A stretch of 5,823 nt of DNA from Limnohabitans sp. Rim8 (lineage in GTDB: Bacteria > Pseudomonadota > Gammaproteobacteria > Burkholderiales > Burkholderiaceae_C). Position 1 is the first letter of the stretch, and the number at the start of each line of letters is the position of its first letter. The stretch is taken from the NCBI GenBank assembly GCA_945877725.1, contig CAMDXR010000208.1:1-5823 (forward strand). The letters run 5' to 3'. The position numbers were made by a program, and so were the translations under genes. Under the pieces are notes generated by a model. That model ran no database searches. It saw only the letters and a program-made list of their open reading frames with translations, and was not told the DNA's origin. This document shows positions 1 through 5,823 of this stretch, piece by piece.

Positions 1-1500
1 CAGCACCACGCAGGCGCAGCCGACCTCGCCCATGCGTTCGTCGGGCAGGCCCACCACCGCCACTTGGGCAATGGCCGGGTGGTCGGCCAGCAGGCGTTCA
101 ATTTCAGCGGGGTAGCAGTTAAAGCCGCCCATGATGAACATGTCTTTCAGGCGGTCCGTGATGCGCAGATAGCCGCGTTCGTCCAGCACGCCCACATCGC
201 CCGTGTGCAGCCAACCCTCGGCATCGATGGCTTCGCGGGTGGCGGCTTCGTCGCCAAAATACCCTTGCATGACGTGGTAGCCGCGCAGTTGCACTTCGCC
301 CGGTTCGCCCGTGGGCACGCTTTGGCCTTGCGCATCGACGCAGCGTACTTCGGTGCCCGGAATAGCGCGGCCACAGGTGCGGGCCACGGTTTCGGCGCTG
401 TCGCTGGGGTCGCAAATGGTGGCGCAACCGCCGCATTCGGTCAACCCATAGGCGGTGGTCACGTTGTCTATGCCCAGTTCTTCGCGCATGCGGGTGATCA
501 GCACGGGGGGCACGTTGGCCGATCCGGTCACGGCCACGCGCAGCGATGAAATGTCAAAGTCCTTGAGGGTCGGGTACGACAACATGGTCAAGAACAAGGC
601 CGGCGGCCCGGGCAAAAAGCTGATGCGGTCTTGGGCAATGCGGCTCAACACAGCTTGTGCATCAAACACTTGTTCGGGGTAGACCGTGGCGCCTTGAATG
701 AACGCCGCCACCCAACCGGCTTTATAGCCAAAGGAGTGAAAGAACGGGTTGACGATCAGGTATCGGTCGTTGGCGCGCAAGCCCACCACTTGGCCCCACA
801 CGCTGAAAGCGCGCAAGGTGGGGCCGTGGGCCGACATCACGCCTTTAGGGCGTCCGGTGGTGCCGGATGTAAACATCAAATCAGCTGTGCTGTCGGCGTT
901 TAGGCTGTCTTCTCGCGCGCGCACTTGGGCGGGGGGCAATACGCAACCCTTGCCCATGAAGTAGCTCCAGCCCATGTCTTCGGGCTGCGCCGATTCGGCC
1001 TTGAAGCCTTCACGCAGCACCACAATGTGTTGCAAGCTGGCAGGGCGTAATCCGTTGAGCAACGCCGGGTAATACTGGCCCAGAAAGTCGCCAATGCAAA
1101 ACAGCAGTTTGGTTTGGCTGCGCTCCAAAATATCGGCGGCCTCGGCCCCTTTCATGCGGGTGTTCAGTGGCACCAGCACCGCGCCGGCCGCATGAATCCC
1201 GCAGGCTGCCAAGATCCACTCATGCATGTTGGGTGCCCAAATCGCCACGCGGTCTCCGCTCTCCACCCCCAGCGCAATCAAAGATGCCGCCACCGCTTGG
1301 CTGCGCACCAGCAGGTCGCCGTAGCCAATGGTCACAGGACCGTCGATGATGGCGGCGCGATCGGGAAACTGTTGGGCCGCCCGACGGATCATGGCGGGCA
1401 AGGTGCTGGGCAGATCGGCTTGGGTGGTCCAGGCCGAAGTTGCAGCGCCTTCAGAGGCTTCTGACAAGGCGCTGTCGTGCGCCTCAATACGCGTGGTCAT
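1..1500 (-). CDS. fadD3: FadD3/ScdA-like steroid-ring (HIP) acyl-CoA ligase, 3'-truncated by the window edge
   Basis: ATP-dependent acyl-CoA synthetase of the ANL (AMP-binding) superfamily. The family reaction is carboxylate + ATP + CoA to acyl-CoA + AMP + PPi, in the cytosol. The first 500 residues are present. Visible motifs are the P-loop FTSGTTGRPKG (210-220), AYGLTE (350-355), HTGD (432-435), ITDRLKD (447-453, with the ribose-contacting Arg) and GGFNCYPAEIE (458-468). The final small domain with the catalytic lysine lies beyond position 1. Stretches such as GLRANDRYLIVNPFFHSFGY (240-259), FLPGPP (295-300) and TAYGLTE match, from memory, mycobacterial FadD3, which activates the C/D-ring propanoate HIP left after steroid A/B-ring removal. 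ScdA does the equivalent step in Comamonas. The ATG at 1500 follows kshB by 6 nt and has a GGAG site, so it is translated as part of the same operon. About 30 residues before the core domain are Ala/Ser/Thr-rich and unlike a signal peptide. A general medium-chain or bile-acid side-chain CoA ligase is the main alternative; the kshB context favours HIP. Confidence 0.88.
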   Translation of the reverse strand, partial: MTTRIEAHDSALSEASEGAATSAWTTQADLPSTLPAMIRRAAQQFPDRAAIIDGPVTIGYGDLLVRSQAVAASLIALGVESGDRVAIWAPNMHEWILAACGIHAAGAVLVPLNTRMKGAEAADILERSQTKLLFCIGDFLGQYYPALLNGLRPASLQHIVVLREGFKAESAQPEDMGWSYFMGKGCVLPPAQVRAREDSLNADSTADLMFTSGTTGRPKGVMSAHGPTLRAFSVWGQVVGLRANDRYLIVNPFFHSFGYKAGWVAAFIQGATVYPEQVFDAQAVLSRIAQDRISFLPGPPALFLTMLSYPTLKDFDISSLRVAVTGSANVPPVLITRMREELGIDNVTTAYGLTECGGCATICDPSDSAETVARTCGRAIPGTEVRCVDAQGQSVPTGEPGEVQLRGYHVMQGYFGDEAATREAIDAEGWLHTGDVGVLDERGYLRITDRLKDMFIMGGFNCYPAEIERLLADHPAIAQVAVVGLPDERMGEVGCACVVL

Positions 1501-1506
1501 GGCAAA

Positions 1507-2577
1507 TTACTCCGGAAATTTGATGCGCACCCGGGCACTGGTGGGCACGGCCTGACAGGCCAGCGTCCAGGCTTTGGCCAGGTCTTTGTCGTCCAGCACG
1601 TCGTTGTGGCGCAGGTGCACGCTGCCCTCCACCACTTGGCACATGCACGATGCGCACATGCCGGCTTGGCAAGAATAGGGGGCATTCAGGCCCGCCCGCA
1701 GCGCGGCCTCAAGCAAGGTTTCGGTACCGCCGCAGTGCAGCGTGTGCACTTGGCCGTCGAGCAAAACCTCGAGCTCGGCTTGGTCCACCGCATCGGGCAA
1801 GGGGGGTGCTTCTTTAGCAGCAGCCGTGGCTGCAGCCAGCGCTTCTTCGTCGGGCAGCGAGACAAAGCGCTCAACATGAATGTGCTCGGCTGGCAGGTTC
1901 AGCGCCTGCAAAGCGGCCACGGCGGCATCCATAAACAGGCCGGGGCCACAAATGAAGGCCTGGACGGGTGCTGCACTTTGAGCCGCGCTTTCGGTTCTGG
2001 ACCGGGCCAATTCGGTCAATTGCGCCACGCTGGGCACGCCTTGCACCGAGTCTAGCCAGTGAATCACTTGCAGGCGTGCAGGGTGTGCCGCCGCCAGCGC
2101 CTGAAGCTCTGCGCTAAAAATGACCGATTTTTCATCCCGGTTCGCATACAGCAGCGTGACACGCCCCGTGGCTTTGGCCAGCACCGTGCGCAAGATGGAA
2201 AAAACCGGGGTGATGCCGCTGCCACCCGCCAACAGCAAAAAGTCGCCGTCCAGCGAGCGGGGCACAAATAGGCCCGATGGGGCCATGACCTCTATGACAT
2301 CGCCCACCTTGACGTGGTCGCACACCCAGTTAGAACCGCGCCCATCGCGCACGCGCTTGATGGTCACACGCGGCGAAGCATCCAAGCCCGGGGTGCTGGA
2401 CATGGAGTAACAACGCGGCACATGGCGGCCATCGATGTTCAGGCGCAGCGTCAAAAACTGGCCCGGCTGATAACGAAACTCATCGGCCAGCGCCGAGGGG
2501 ACTTCAAACACGACCGACTTGGCGTCGTGTGTTTCTGCGGTCACCGCACTCACGCGCAGGGGGTGGTAGCGGCTCAT
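1507..2577 (-). CDS. kshB: KshB, reductase component of 3-ketosteroid 9alpha-hydroxylase
   Basis: Cytosolic flavo-iron-sulfur reductase of 356 residues. It takes electrons from NAD(P)H through FAD and a plant-type [2Fe-2S] cluster to the Rieske oxygenase KshA, which hydroxylates C9 of androstadienedione-type steroids and triggers ring B opening. Domains in order: an FAD-binding barrel (about 1-110) with RCYSMSS at 55-61; an NAD-binding domain (about 111-240) with AGGSGITP at 117-124 and CGPG at 210-213; an Ala/Pro-rich linker (about 241-267); and a C-terminal ferredoxin domain with cluster ligands Cys303, Cys308, Cys311 and Cys341 (C-x4-C-x2-C...C). Length and many segments (RYxPGQFLTLR, LLYANRD-x-SVIF, HWL-S-QG-PS) match, from memory, mycobacterial KshB (about 358 aa). 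Related reductases such as PaaE share this layout, so motif order alone would not decide; the segment matches and steroid neighbours do. Its ATG overlaps the stop of the upstream SDR gene as ATGA, and there is no strong ribosome binding site. KshA is not in the window. Confidence 0.92.
   Translation of the reverse strand: MSRYHPLRVSAVTAETHDAKSVVFEVPSALADEFRYQPGQFLTLRLNIDGRHVPRCYSMSSTPGLDASPRVTIKRVRDGRGSNWVCDHVKVGDVIEVMAPSGLFVPRSLDGDFLLLAGGSGITPVFSILRTVLAKATGRVTLLYANRDEKSVIFSAELQALAAAHPARLQVIHWLDSVQGVPSVAQLTELARSRTESAAQSAAPVQAFICGPGLFMDAAVAALQALNLPAEHIHVERFVSLPDEEALAAATAAAKEAPPLPDAVDQAELEVLLDGQVHTLHCGGTETLLEAALRAGLNAPYSCQAGMCASCMCQVVEGSVHLRHNDVLDDKDLAKAWTLACQAVPTSARVRIKFPE
1510..1513 (-). promoter_or_regulatory. 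Ribosome binding site GGAG for the CoA ligase, inside the kshB end
   Basis: Minus-strand GGAG (1513-1510) is formed by the last two sense codons of kshB (CCG GAG), directly before its TAA stop. It lies 9 nt ahead of the ATG at 1500. This supports that ATG as the ligase start and makes the 6-nt junction fully used. Confidence 0.75.
2574..2577 (-). promoter_or_regulatory. ATGA stop/start overlap coupling SDR and kshB
   Basis: On the minus strand the kshB ATG (2577-2575) and the SDR stop TGA (2576-2574) share two bases. The 13 nt before the ATG (codons for the SDR C-terminal Gly-Met-Gly-Leu) contain only GGGC-type weak matches, not AGGAG. Translation of kshB probably depends on ribosomes that have just finished the SDR gene. 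Confidence 0.8.
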
Positions 2578-3332
2578 AAGCCCATGCCCAAAATGGCACT
2601 GTCAGCGCGAATCTCGGCACCACTGATGGCCTTTGAATCGTCCGAGGCCAAAAACAGCAGCACTTTGGCAATGTTTTCCGGCAAAGTGGCGCGCCCTTTT
2701 GGGTTGGCCTTGGGGTCAAACATGAGGTAGTGCGCCGGAACGCCAGGGGCTGAGGCTTGCATCATGGGCGTGTAAATACCGTCGGGGTGCAGCGAGTTGA
2801 CGCGAATGGCATGCCCATTTTTGCGGCAATACAGGGCGGTGGCACGCGTCAGCGCCGCAACTGCCGCCTTGCTGGCGCTGTAACCGGCATAGCCTTCAAT
2901 GGGCAACCAACTGGACACCGAAGCCATGTTGACGATGCTGCCGCCGCGCTCTTTCATGGCGGCCACACCTTGCTGGCAGCCCAAGAAGCAAGAGTCAGCG
3001 TTGACCTGCATGAGCTGGCGAAATTGCGCCAACGTGGCGGTCTCGATGTTACCGGGCAACAAAATGCCCGCGTTGTTGATCAAGATGTCCAGCGGACCAA
3101 AGCGCGCTTGCACCGCTTGCAGGGCATGCTGCCAGTCGGTTTCGCTGCTCACGTCGTGGCGCACAAACAGGGCGCGCTCGCCGCAGGCGTCGGCCAACGC
3201 CTGACCGGCTTCGGCATTGATGTCGGTGATGCCCACATAAGCGCCCTCAGCCAGCAACAACTTCACGGTTTCCAGGCCCACGCCACTGGCACCTCCGGTG
3301 ATCAAGGCCACCTTGTCCTGTACTCGTCCCAT
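2574..3332 (-). CDS. 3beta/17beta-hydroxysteroid dehydrogenase (classical SDR)
   Basis: NAD-dependent classical short-chain dehydrogenase of 252 residues, predicted to interconvert 3beta- or 17beta-hydroxyl and keto groups of C19 steroids in the cytosol. The Rossmann glycine motif TGGASGVG is at 12-19. Asp37 at the end of the second strand indicates NAD(H) rather than NADP(H). NNAG is at 86-89, and the catalytic tetrad is Asn111, Ser138, Tyr151 and Lys155 (YSASK). From memory it is very close to the crystallised Comamonas testosteroni 3beta/17beta-HSD: it shares GCQQG-x-AAMKE, NMASVSSWLPIE, YAGYSASKAAV, HPDGIYTPMMQAS and the C-terminal ILGMGL, with the same Ser138/Tyr151/Lys155 numbering. The ATG at 3332 is chosen because an AAGGA site sits 6 nt before it and the protein then begins right at the family N-terminus. 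An in-frame ATG at 3395 would add 21 unrelated residues inside the upstream gene. The upstream stop is 14 nt away; the gene's own stop overlaps the kshB start. Confidence 0.93.
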   Translation of the reverse strand: MGRVQDKVALITGGASGVGLETVKLLLAEGAYVGITDINAEAGQALADACGERALFVRHDVSSETDWQHALQAVQARFGPLDILINNAGILLPGNIETATLAQFRQLMQVNADSCFLGCQQGVAAMKERGGSIVNMASVSSWLPIEGYAGYSASKAAVAALTRATALYCRKNGHAIRVNSLHPDGIYTPMMQASAPGVPAHYLMFDPKANPKGRATLPENIAKVLLFLASDDSKAISGAEIRADSAILGMGL

Positions 3333-3338
3333 TTCGAT

Positions 3339-3343
3339 TCCTT
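3339..3343 (-). promoter_or_regulatory. Ribosome binding site AAGGA for the SDR gene
   Basis: Minus-strand AAGGA (3343-3339) lies 6 nt before the ATG at 3332, at the end of a run of seven A that begins right after the first base pair of the upstream TAA stop. It is the best Shine-Dalgarno match among the junctions here and fixes the SDR start at 3332. The A-rich leader is the only clearly AT-rich spot in the window and should keep this start unstructured. Confidence 0.85.
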
Positions 3344-3346
3344 TTT

Positions 3347-5020
3347 TTATGCCGTCGCGACAGCACGGCCCGCACGCCGACCGGAAAACACACAATCGGC
3401 CAATGAGAGTCCGCTGACATAACGCGACGACGGCAGGCCCAGCGCCGTGCGCCCAGCCGCAAACAATCCGCCAATCGGCTGACCCGCAGCGTCAAGCACT
3501 TGGCCGTTGGTCTCGTCCAGCGTCAAGCCGCCCAGCGTCAGGGTAGCCAACGGAAAGGTGGGCGAACCGATGGAGATATCCAGTGCATAAAAAGGTCCAC
3601 GCGAGCTGTCGTGGCGCATGTCCACCGACTTGCCAAACGGGTCATCGCGCTCGCCACGGGCTGCGGCATTGGCCGCGTCCAGGCTGGCGCGCAACTTGGC
3701 AGGGTCGGCTTTGAGCCGTGCCGCCAGCGCCTCGGGGGTGGCGGCTTTTTTGGCCGTTAAAAACAACATGGCCAAAGCAGGTAGCGCCTGAAAAGCCCAC
3801 AGCCCACCGAACAAACATTGACGAATCGCCTGCCAGCGAAGCTGGCCATCTATTACCAACCAACCCCGGCCGCCTTGGTGGTCCACCAGTTCGTGACCCA
3901 GCTTGGCCCCATAGACTTGTTCGTTGCAAAAGCGCTCGCCTTGGGTGTTGACCACAATGCCTTTGGGCCAGACCGATGGCGGCGTGATGAAACGCCAGGC
4001 CGAAATATTGCCCAGCGCCAGCGCCCCGGCGCCCACACTTTGACCCAGTCGCAAGCCGCTGCCGTCGCAACCGGCACCGCCCACGGGCCAGCCACGTTTG
4101 GCGTGTGGCGCGTGTTGGGCCATCAATTCGGGGTTGTAGATGAAGCCCCCAGTGGACAAAATCACGCCCTTAAGCGCGCGCACAAAACGCGGCACGGCAT
4201 GGGTTTGCTCAATCAGCGCGGCTTCGCGACGGCAGGCCGCCGCTTTGCCGGGCCTGAAGGTGCGCCAACGTGCCACTTGGCGGTGCAGTTCGGCGTGCCG
4301 CAAGGTTTCGGGCGCGCCTTCGGGCAACTGCCAAACCTCGACACCCAAAACCGGGCCAGGTTGACCATCTGCCCCGCGCTGGCGAACCAGTCGGCGCACC
4401 GTAGCCTGTGTGAGCGGCCGCGCCCCAGAGCGCAGCGTCGCGGCATGCAAGGCTTCATAAAGCACCTTGCCCGATTGGCCTTTGGCCACCACACGGTGAC
4501 CGCGTGGCGCGGGTGCGCCCAACTCGCCCATGCACGCAGGCACCACTTCGTTGCCCGAGTAATACAGAAACTTACCCTCGGGTGGATAAGAGGTTTTATG
4601 GTCCGGCATGGTGGCGGCAAAACGCGCACCCTGCGCCTCCAGCCAGGCCAGATTGGCGCTGCTGTCTTGGCAAAACTTTTGCAAAGTGGCATCGCTCACC
4701 ACGCCGTTGACCTCGTGCTTGAGGTACTCGGCCATGGCTTCGGGCGAGTCCTCAAAACCAGCCTCGCGTTGGTAAGGCGTGCCGCCCCCGGCGTAAACCA
4801 CCCCGCCCGACAAGGCACTGGCCCCACCGCCTTCAAATCGGTCAATCACCAACACCGTGGCACCCGTTTCCCGTGCCTCTATGGCCGCACAAGCTCCGGC
4901 GGCGCCCCAACCCACCACCACCACGTCGGCACTCGCGCTCCAGTTCACTTCGGTGGCATCGGCCACATCCAGCGCCGGGTCAATGGGGGTGACGGTCGAG
5001 ATTCTTGCTTGCCGACTCAA
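3347..5020 (-). CDS. FAD-dependent 3-ketosteroid dehydrogenase, Delta4-(5alpha)-KSTD-like
   Basis: Flavoprotein of 557 residues in the fumarate reductase/KSTD superfamily. The likely role is FAD-dependent desaturation of a steroid ring, best guess C4-C5 of 5alpha-3-ketosteroids (TesI-like). Numbering from the TTG start: dinucleotide fold VVVVGWGAAG at 33-42, Asp60 at the end of the second strand, ALSGG at 69-73, STGGF at 289-293, DGSG at 319-322, and AAGRTALGLPSSRYVSG at 521-537. The last carries Tyr534-x-Ser536-Gly, which resembles the catalytic Tyr-x-Ser of Rhodococcus Delta4-(5alpha)-KSTD and differs from the Tyr-x3-Gly of Delta1-enzymes such as its upstream neighbour. Residues about 232-283 form an Arg/Ala-rich stretch that looks like an insertion before the STGGF strand. 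A hydrophobic segment (about 406-421) is probably a buried cap-domain helix, since no signal peptide is seen. The TTG at 5020 is supported by a GGAG site 8 nt upstream and a TTGA overlap with the preceding stop. An ATG at 5176 would add 52 implausible residues within that gene. The class is secure; the exact substrate is inference. Confidence 0.82.
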   Translation of the reverse strand: MSRQARISTVTPIDPALDVADATEVNWSASADVVVVGWGAAGACAAIEARETGATVLVIDRFEGGGASALSGGVVYAGGGTPYQREAGFEDSPEAMAEYLKHEVNGVVSDATLQKFCQDSSANLAWLEAQGARFAATMPDHKTSYPPEGKFLYYSGNEVVPACMGELGAPAPRGHRVVAKGQSGKVLYEALHAATLRSGARPLTQATVRRLVRQRGADGQPGPVLGVEVWQLPEGAPETLRHAELHRQVARWRTFRPGKAAACRREAALIEQTHAVPRFVRALKGVILSTGGFIYNPELMAQHAPHAKRGWPVGGAGCDGSGLRLGQSVGAGALALGNISAWRFITPPSVWPKGIVVNTQGERFCNEQVYGAKLGHELVDHQGGRGWLVIDGQLRWQAIRQCLFGGLWAFQALPALAMLFLTAKKAATPEALAARLKADPAKLRASLDAANAAARGERDDPFGKSVDMRHDSSRGPFYALDISIGSPTFPLATLTLGGLTLDETNGQVLDAAGQPIGGLFAAGRTALGLPSSRYVSGLSLADCVFSGRRAGRAVATA

Positions 5021-5823
5021 GATGCGGGCTCCAGCAAATCGGTGCGTTCCAGTGGCAAGGGTTGGCCTTTGATGTCCGCAATGGCGCGGTAGGCAAAGGT
5101 CATGGCCGGGCCCAATGTAGAACCGGCACCCGGGTAAGCAGGCCCCATGACCGAAGCCGAGTTGTTGCCCACGCAATACAAACCTGCCACCACTTGGCCG
5201 GATTCGTTCAGCACGCGGGCATCGCGGTCGGTCAGCAAACCGCCCTTGGTGCCGATGTCGCCCGGATGGAGCTTCATGGCATAAAACGGCCCCTTGGCAA
5301 TAGGCGCCAAGTTGGGATTGGGCTGGACGTGGGTGTCGCCGTAATAACGGTCAAACACGTTGCCACCCCGGTCAAATTCGAGGTCTTTGCCGGTACGGGC
5401 AAATTCGGTCATGCGGGCAGCACTGGCCACCAAGCCTGCCGGGTCCACCCCGATCTGGCTGGCCAGCTCTTGCAGCGTCTCGCCTTTCCAGTACACCGTG
5501 TTGAGCCAACTTTTGCGCAAGCGGCTGTCGGGTACGGCAGCGGCGGGCATGAGCGGGCCAATCGGGTAATTGGCGCGGAAAGTGGCATCAAACACGATCC
5601 AGGCAGGAATGCCTCCGCCGGTGCTGGCGTGGTTGGCGAACATGGCCTGCTGAAACTCGGGGTAGGGCCCGGATTCGTTCAAAAACCGTTCACCACGGGC
5701 ATTGACCACCATGCAACCGGGCAAAGAGCGCTCGACAAACATGGGCCGAAATTTTTCTTCCTTGGGCACCATCATGGTGGGCACGCCCCAGGTGTGGGCC
5801 ATCAAATGCAGTTGCGCGCCCAC
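5017..5823 (-). CDS. kstD: 3-ketosteroid Delta1-dehydrogenase, C-terminal part (5' end outside window)
   Basis: The last 268 residues of a flavoprotein whose 5' end lies beyond 5823. The family is usually about 560 residues, so roughly half is missing. KstD/TesH removes the 1alpha and 2beta hydrogens of 3-ketosteroids using FAD, making 1,4-diene-3-ones such as androstadienedione. In this fragment, VNARGERFLNES (40-51) is the usual flavoprotein substrate-domain motif. FRANYPIGP (82-90) places Tyr86 where the family has its catalytic Tyr (Tyr318 in Rhodococcus KSTD1). DRYYGD and PNPNLAPI (158-174) and PGDIGTKGG (187-195) are family signatures. GPAYPGAGSTLGPAMTF (227-243) carries Tyr230 and Gly234, matching the Tyr487/Gly491 pair that binds and polarises the C3 ketone. 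The FAD dinucleotide fold and first catalytic Tyr cannot be seen. The GTG-like codon at 5823 is only the window edge, not a start. The stop TGA at 5019-5017 overlaps the TTG start of the next gene. Paralogues with side-chain-bearing substrates are possible. Confidence 0.9.
   Translation of the reverse strand: MGAQLHLMAHTWGVPTMMVPKEEKFRPMFVERSLPGCMVVNARGERFLNESGPYPEFQQAMFANHASTGGGIPAWIVFDATFRANYPIGPLMPAAAVPDSRLRKSWLNTVYWKGETLQELASQIGVDPAGLVASAARMTEFARTGKDLEFDRGGNVFDRYYGDTHVQPNPNLAPIAKGPFYAMKLHPGDIGTKGGLLTDRDARVLNESGQVVAGLYCVGNNSASVMGPAYPGAGSTLGPAMTFAYRAIADIKGQPLPLERTDLLEPAS
5029..5032 (-). promoter_or_regulatory. Ribosome binding site GGAG deciding a TTG start
   Basis: On the minus strand GGAG (5032-5029) is followed by 8 nt and then TTG at 5020-5018. 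The TTG shares two bases with the TGA that ends the upstream kstD gene (TTGA, a 4-nt overlap). No ATG or GTG in this frame lies close to this site. The next in-frame candidates downstream are GTG codons at 4966 and 4948, which would cut into the region just before the FAD fold. The site therefore supports TTG initiation with coupling to kstD translation. Confidence 0.75.

Noticed and set aside
1477..2055. A 192-codon plus-strand open frame opposite kshB.
   Set aside because: It mirrors the ferredoxin domain and linker of kshB, is low in complexity, has no recognisable motif and no supporting start context.
3341..3349. A run of seven A (minus strand) at the end of the second flavoprotein gene, considered as a slippage or frameshift site fusing it to the SDR.
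   Set aside because: The TAA stop comes before slippage could act, both proteins have complete family-like ends, and no stimulatory structure is evident. It is better explained as part of the SDR ribosome binding site.
3333..3395. An upstream ATG at 3395 that would lengthen the SDR by 21 residues.
   Set aside because: The added residues overlap the upstream gene and are Cys/Arg-rich and unlike the family. The ATG at 3332 has a well-placed AAGGA site and matches the family N-terminus.
3818..5092. A 424-codon open frame on the plus strand, opposite the Delta4-(5alpha)-KSTD-like gene.
   Set aside because: Its translation is a His/Arg/Gly/Ala-rich sequence with no recognisable domain, and it lies wholly antisense to genes with clear motifs. 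GC-rich coding DNA commonly opens such frames.
5021..5176. An upstream ATG at 5176 for the second flavoprotein.
   Set aside because: It would overlap the conserved C-terminus of kstD by about 160 nt. The added residues look like out-of-frame translation and match no flavoprotein N-terminus.
1..5823. Promoters, terminators, tRNA or small RNA genes, IS ends, CRISPR repeats or a defence-type system.
   Set aside because: Non-coding sequence totals only about 20 nt (3333-3346 and 1501-1506). I saw no tandem or inverted repeats of note, no transposase-like protein and no RNA gene.

Overview
The window is a tightly packed, one-directional gene string from a GC-rich proteobacterium. All five coding regions lie on the minus strand, so transcription runs from position 5823 towards 1. 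Their products all fit bacterial aerobic steroid catabolism (the 9,10-seco pathway). The short-chain dehydrogenase looks very like the 3beta/17beta-hydroxysteroid dehydrogenase of Comamonas testosteroni as I remember it. With the base composition and codon use, this suggests a betaproteobacterium of the order Burkholderiales, probably Comamonadaceae or a relative. The taxonomic call is inference, because no rRNA or marker gene is present.

Layout in transcription order: (1) 5823-5017, C-terminal part of a 3-ketosteroid Delta1-dehydrogenase (KstD/TesH type), whose 5' end lies outside the window; (2) 5020-3347, a second, different flavoprotein of the Delta4-(5alpha)-3-ketosteroid dehydrogenase / fumarate-reductase-like group, probably starting at a TTG codon that overlaps the previous stop; (3) 3332-2574, a 252-residue NAD-dependent 3beta/17beta-hydroxysteroid dehydrogenase; (4) 2577-1507, KshB, the reductase of 3-ketosteroid 9alpha-hydroxylase; (5) 1500-1, the first 500 residues of a FadD3/ScdA-like acyl-CoA ligase that runs off the left edge. 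Gene junctions are -4, +14, -4 and +6 nt, so nearly every base is coding. I see no room for an internal promoter, terminator or RNA gene, and no repeat, mobile element or CRISPR.

The pieces make a coherent route. The SDR oxidises a 3beta- or 17beta-hydroxyl to a ketone. The Delta4-(5alpha) enzyme would introduce the 4-ene into 5alpha-reduced 3-ketosteroids, and KstD adds the 1-ene. KshB supplies electrons to the 9alpha-hydroxylase oxygenase (KshA, not in the window), whose product falls open to the 9,10-seco-steroid. After meta-cleavage by Tes/Hsa enzymes encoded elsewhere, the ligase activates the remaining C/D-ring propanoate (HIP) for beta-oxidation. The window therefore combines early ring A/B steps with the entry step of C/D-ring degradation.

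I do not see a wholly undescribed system. The points most worth a second look are the large, insertion-bearing second flavoprotein and its uncertain substrate, its TTG start, the coupled start of kshB without a clear ribosome binding site, and the mixing of ring A/B and C/D genes in one apparent operon.
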